A DNA stretch of 64,000 nucleotides from an uncultured Faecalibacterium sp. (GTDB lineage Bacteria > Bacillota > Clostridia > Oscillospirales > Ruminococcaceae): NCBI GenBank assembly GCA_934525845.1, contig CAKSZS010000005.1:1-64000 (forward strand), given 5' to 3'. Position numbers and translations under genes: made by a program. The notes beneath the pieces were generated by a model. That model was not told where the DNA came from. It did no database searches and saw nothing but the letters and a program-made list of their open reading frames with translations. Each line of letters begins with the position of its first letter. The stretch's first letter is position 1. Below, one piece after another: positions 60,493-64,000 of this stretch.

Positions 60493-61845
60493 ATGAGCCA
60501 AACGCCACGTCGGATCAATACAGACCGCTCCCTGAAGCAGCGCCCGGCAGCAGGGACTGCCCGCCCGGCTGCAGCAGGTCAGACGGGCGGGCAGAGCGCC
60601 CCGCCGCCCCGCCGCCCGTCCGGAAACCGGAGCGAACCGCCCCGCCGACGCCGAAAGAAAAAGAAAACGCCTCTGTGGCTGCCCTTTGCCGTGGTCATGG
60701 CCGTTGTGGCTGTGGTATCCGGCGTGGTGGTCTACGGCGTCAGCGTGATCAATAAGGTGGAGGACAGCATCCGCCCGGATGACAGCGCCCCCACCATTCA
60801 GGAAGAAATCCAGACCGCCGAAGAATACAAGGGCGATGTGGTCAACATCCTGGTCTGCGGCATCGACTACGAAGAAGGCCGCAGCTATTCCAACGATCCT
60901 ACCACCAACGATGGCATGACGGATATGATCCTGTACTGCCAGTTTGACATCAAGAATGGTGCCCTGCGGATGTTGCAGATCCCGCGCAACAGTCTGGTGA
61001 CCACCCAGAACCGGAAGGTCACCCTGTCCAACGGCAAGACCTACGCGGCTTCCAATTACCAGATCAACTCCATCGCGCTGTCCAACGGCGGCAGTATCGC
61101 GGCGCTGGCCGATGTCATCTATGACCAGTACCGCCTGCCCATCGACTATTATGTCAGCGTGGATATGCAGGCACTGGTGGAAATGGTGGACAACTTCGGC
61201 GGCATCGAAGTTTATATCCCCCACGATATGTCCTACGGCGGCAGCAAGCTGCTCAAGGGCTACCGTAACCTGGACGGCGCTTCCGCCGAGTTCTTCGTCC
61301 GCTGCCGCCACGGCGACGGCTACGCCAACTCGGACATTGACCGCCTGAATATGCAGCGCTATTTCTACGCCGGCCTGTTCAAGCGTGCCCGCTCCATGGG
61401 CGTGACCGACATCCTGAACCAGCTGCCGCTGATCTTCAACAACTATATCAAGACGGATATGGACATCACCACCATTGCCAAGCTGCTGGTGTCCTTCCTT
61501 AAGATCGACAGCTCGAACATCATCTTGGCGCAGACGCCGGTGTTCATGGGGGTGCCCAACGTGGGCAAGACCGACAGTTTTGACGGCTATTCCTGCGTGG
61601 TGCCGGATGCCGGTTCCATTGCCCAGCTGCTCAACCAGTATTTCTGCACCTACACCGGCCCCATTGATGTGAGCGAGATGCACCTGGTCACCGACCAGTG
61701 GCCCCACGGTACGGTATCCACCGATGCCAACGTGCAGTATATGGGCCGCATCGACAAGGAATCCGACGATGCCATCCTCAACGGAAACACCGACCTTTCC
61801 GGTGCGGTGACCACCGATGGGCAGGCCGCCGGCTCCGCAAACTGA
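60493..61845 (+). CDS. LytR-CpsA-Psr (LCP) family cell-wall glycopolymer ligase
   Basis: A 450-residue membrane-anchored enzyme of the LCP family that attaches teichoic acid or capsule polymers to peptidoglycan. A Pro/Arg/Lys-rich cytoplasmic N-terminus (residues 1-60) precedes one helix (about 62-85). The LCP domain has VNILVCGIDY, TDMILYCQFD, MLQIPRNSL (Arg that binds pyrophosphate), VEMVDNFGGIEV and the Arg-rich RCRHGDGYANSDIDRLNMQR. GGAGG lies 11 bases before the ATG at 60493. Confidence 0.92.
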   Translation: MSQTPRRINTDRSLKQRPAAGTARPAAAGQTGGQSAPPPRRPSGNRSEPPRRRRKKKKTPLWLPFAVVMAVVAVVSGVVVYGVSVINKVEDSIRPDDSAPTIQEEIQTAEEYKGDVVNILVCGIDYEEGRSYSNDPTTNDGMTDMILYCQFDIKNGALRMLQIPRNSLVTTQNRKVTLSNGKTYAASNYQINSIALSNGGSIAALADVIYDQYRLPIDYYVSVDMQALVEMVDNFGGIEVYIPHDMSYGGSKLLKGYRNLDGASAEFFVRCRHGDGYANSDIDRLNMQRYFYAGLFKRARSMGVTDILNQLPLIFNNYIKTDMDITTIAKLLVSFLKIDSSNIILAQTPVFMGVPNVGKTDSFDGYSCVVPDAGSIAQLLNQYFCTYTGPIDVSEMHLVTDQWPHGTVSTDANVQYMGRIDKESDDAILNGNTDLSGAVTTDGQAAGSAN

Positions 61846-61896
61846 AACCGACAAACGCTTCCTGCGGGAAGCCTTCCGACAGAAGGGAGAAACCTT

Positions 61897-62280
61897 ATGG
61901 AGAACTTTAACGACAGCAAGGCTCTGGCCATTGAGATCGCCAAGATCCTGGACAAGAAAAAGGCCCACGATGTGCGTGTGCTCAAAGTGGAGAGCCTGAC
62001 CGTGCTCACCGACTACTTCGTCATCGCCTCCGGTACGTCCACCACCCAGGTGGCGTCCCTGGCCGACGAGGTGGAGTTTGAGCTGTCTCAGAAGGGGCTG
62101 GAACCCTACAGCACCGAGGGCTACGATTCCAAGAACTGGGTGCTGCTGGACTATTCCAACGTCATCGTGCACGTCTTTGTGCCCAACACCCGCACCTACT
62201 ACGATCTGGAGCACCTGTGGGCTGACGGTGAGCCGGTGGACATTTCCGAGTACCTGACCCCGGACAGCACCATCGAGTAA
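61897..62280 (+). CDS. rsfS: ribosomal silencing factor RsfS
   Basis: A 127-residue protein that binds L14 and blocks 70S formation during starvation. AIEIAKILDKKKAHDVRVLKV, LTDYFVIASGTSTTQV, WVLLDYSNVIVHVFVPNTRTYYDLEHLW are diagnostic. GAAGGGAG lies upstream of the ATG. It follows the LCP gene by 51 bases and is the usual companion of nadD and yqeK. Confidence 0.95.
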   Translation: MENFNDSKALAIEIAKILDKKKAHDVRVLKVESLTVLTDYFVIASGTSTTQVASLADEVEFELSQKGLEPYSTEGYDSKNWVLLDYSNVIVHVFVPNTRTYYDLEHLWADGEPVDISEYLTPDSTIE

Positions 62281-62288
62281 AAAAGGGA

Positions 62289-62306
62289 TTAAGGCAGCTG
62301 CCTTAA
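62289..62306. promoter_or_regulatory. 18-bp perfect palindrome before leuS
   Basis: TTAAGGCAGCTGCCTTAA, centred in the 84-base gap between rsfS and leuS. It may be a protein-binding site or a short hairpin. No T-box is seen; the leader is too short. Confidence 0.4.
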
Positions 62307-62364
62307 ACATAAATCATTCCGATCGCGGTATTTGCAAAAGAAAAGTCTGGAGCTGATTACAAAC

Positions 62365-64000
62365 ATGAAATACGATTACAAGGCTGTTGAAGCCAAGTGG
62401 CAGAAGGTGTGGGAGGACGAAAAGACATTCCATGCCGAGATCGACCACTCCAAACCCAAGTTCTATGCGCTGGTGGAGTTCCCGTATCCCTCGGGTGCCG
62501 GCCTGCACGTGGGTCATCCCCGCAGCTACACCGCGCTGGACGTGGTGAGCCGCAAGCGCCGTCAGAACGGTTACAACGTGCTGTACCCCATGGGCTGGGA
62601 TGCCTTTGGTCTGCCCACCGAGAACTTCGCCATGAAGAACCACATCCACCCGGCCATCGTCACCAAGAACAACGTGGACCACTTCCGCAGCCAGCTGAAG
62701 GCCCTGGGCTTCTCCTTCGACTGGGATCGTGAGATCAACACCACCGACCCCGAGTACTACAAGTGGACCCAGTGGATCTTCCTGCAGCTGTACAAGCACG
62801 GTCTGGCCTACAAGAAGGAAATGAACGTCAACTGGTGCACCGGCTGCAAGTGCGTGCTGGCCAACGAGGAAGTGGTCAACGGCGTGTGCGAGCGCTGCGG
62901 CAGCGAGGTCGTGCACCGCGTCAAGAGCCAGTGGATGCTGAAGATCACCGCTTACGCCGACAAGCTGATCGACGGCCTGGACGGTCTGGACTACATCGAG
63001 CGCGTGGCCACCCAGCAGAAGAACTGGATCGGCCGCAGCCACGGTGCAGAAGTCAACTTCGGTACCACCGCCGGTGACACCCTGACCGTGTACACCACCC
63101 GCTGCGACACCCTGTTCGGTGCCACCTACATGGTCGTCTCCCCGGAGCACGCCATGGTCAAGGAGTGGCTGGACAAGGGCATCCTCAAGAACGCCGAGGC
63201 CGTCAAGGCTTACCAGGCCGAAGCTGCCCGCAAGAGCGACTTTGAGCGCAGCGAGCTGAACAAGGAGAAGACCGGCGTCAAGCTGGAAGGCGTCATGGGC
63301 ATCAACCCGGTCAACGACACCGAGATCCCCATCTTCATCTCTGACTACGTCCTGTCCACCTACGGCACCGGTGCCATCATGGCCGTGCCTGCCCACGATA
63401 CCCGCGACTGGGAGTTCGCCAAGAAGTTCGGCCTGCCCATCATCGAAGTGGTCAAGGGCAACACCCCGTCCAACCTGGACGAGGCCGCCTTTACCGATGT
63501 GGCCACCGGCACGCTGGTCAACTCCGGCTTCCTGAACGGCCTGTCCGTCACCGACGCCAAGGCCAAGATGATCGAGTGGCTGGAAGCCAACGGCAAGGGC
63601 CGCGATAAGGTGAACTACAAGCTGCGCGACTGGGTGTTCAGCCGTCAGCGTTACTGGGGCGAGCCCATCCCCATGGTCAAGTGCGAGAAGTGCGGCTGGC
63701 AGCCCCTGCCTGAGAGCAGCCTGCCCCTGACTCTGCCGGACATCACCGACTTTGAGCCGGGTCCGGACGGCGAATCCCCGCTGGCCCGTCACAAGGACTG
63801 GGTCAAGACCACCTGCCCCTGCTGCGGCGGCCCTGCGACCCGCGAGACTGACACCATGCCCCAGTGGGCCGGTTCTTCCTGGTACTTCCTGCGCTACATG
63901 GATCCCCACTGCAAGGACGCCATTGCTTCCAAGGAAGCTCTGGAGTACTGGTCCCCGGTGGACTGGTACAACGGCGGCATGGAGCACACCACCCTGCATC
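62365..64000 (+). CDS. leuS: leucyl-tRNA synthetase, 5' part
   Basis: The first 545 residues of a class Ia synthetase that charges tRNA-Leu; the 3' part is outside the window. [23 protein letters not shown] holds the HIGH-type motif. [14 protein letters not shown], the zinc-like CTGCKCVL...CERCGS block, the editing domain ([31 protein letters not shown]) and [15 protein letters not shown] follow. The KMSKS loop lies beyond the edge. ATG 62365 has GGAGCTG upstream. Confidence 0.96.
   Translation, partial: MKYDYKAVEAKWQKVWEDEKTFHAEIDHSKPKFYALVEFPYPSGAGLHVGHPRSYTALDVVSRKRRQNGYNVLYPMGWDAFGLPTENFAMKNHIHPAIVTKNNVDHFRSQLKALGFSFDWDREINTTDPEYYKWTQWIFLQLYKHGLAYKKEMNVNWCTGCKCVLANEEVVNGVCERCGSEVVHRVKSQWMLKITAYADKLIDGLDGLDYIERVATQQKNWIGRSHGAEVNFGTTAGDTLTVYTTRCDTLFGATYMVVSPEHAMVKEWLDKGILKNAEAVKAYQAEAARKSDFERSELNKEKTGVKLEGVMGINPVNDTEIPIFISDYVLSTYGTGAIMAVPAHDTRDWEFAKKFGLPIIEVVKGNTPSNLDEAAFTDVATGTLVNSGFLNGLSVTDAKAKMIEWLEANGKGRDKVNYKLRDWVFSRQRYWGEPIPMVKCEKCGWQPLPESSLPLTLPDITDFEPGPDGESPLARHKDWVKTTCPCCGGPATRETDTMPQWAGSSWYFLRYMDPHCKDAIASKEALEYWSPVDWYNGGMEHTTLH

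Overview
The window reads as chromosome from a high-GC, low-branching Firmicute of the Oscillospiraceae (Ruminococcaceae), most like Faecalibacterium or a close relative. That placement is inference from the coding style (strong GGAGG-type ribosome sites, GC-rich third positions), the gene set (SpoIIR, AddAB, TrmFO, RsfS, YqeK, a DUF1292/RuvX pair, YtrA-type GntR with ABC genes) and the gene order. There is no rRNA, no recognisable tRNA, no CRISPR array, no prophage and no insertion sequence with a transposase.

Layout. 1-10950 is a catabolic and accessory stretch: the end of a trehalose-6-phosphate hydrolase, a deleted MATE transporter gene next to a LysR regulator, a PHP hydrolase, a sugar isomerase-like protein, a cytoplasmic leucine-rich-repeat protein, a GntR-ABC operon, a tandem cupin and a FucO-type alcohol dehydrogenase. 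11094-13433 holds a TIR-domain protein fused to BspA-type leucine-rich repeats, convergent with a patatin phospholipase. 13748-21252 carries xpt and a broken-up division and wall cluster: a class B PBP diverging from ftsW, murA, ftsZ and a coiled-coil protein. 21386-30553 contains a deleted REC-GGDEF gene, HD and PC4-like proteins, sbcCD, a peptidoglycan-binding protein, spoIIR and the UPF0210/ACT pair. 30802-36588 has an Lrp-aminotransferase-ispE operon, a candidate structured RNA, DUF1292, a lipoprotein peptidyl-prolyl isomerase and ruvX.

36723-64000 is nearly all housekeeping on the + strand: addBA, infC-rpmI-rplT behind a long leader with a terminator, a SpoU methyltransferase, dprA, topA, trmFO, plsX, rnc, smc, ftsY, rdgB, and then yhbY, nadD, yqeK, an LCP-family protein, rsfS and the first part of leuS. 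DNA-end processing (SbcCD, AddAB, RuvX, DprA, TopA, SMC) and envelope building (PBP, FtsW, MurA, FtsZ, LCP, PlsX) dominate the functions.

The most unusual signal is not a protein. At least nine intergenic palindromic elements of about 70-190 bp, most ending in AACCCTCTCAGTC-type inverted repeats, sit within a few to about 65 bases of gene stops. One is flanked by a 5-bp direct repeat, as expected of a non-autonomous mobile element. Other points for a second look are the TIR-LRR protein, a 188-nt RNA-like structure with its own promoter, an AUU-started infC, a cupin gene with a complete internal translation start, RNA hairpins that bury the start signals of murA and a DUF378 gene, and two genes broken by similar internal deletions.
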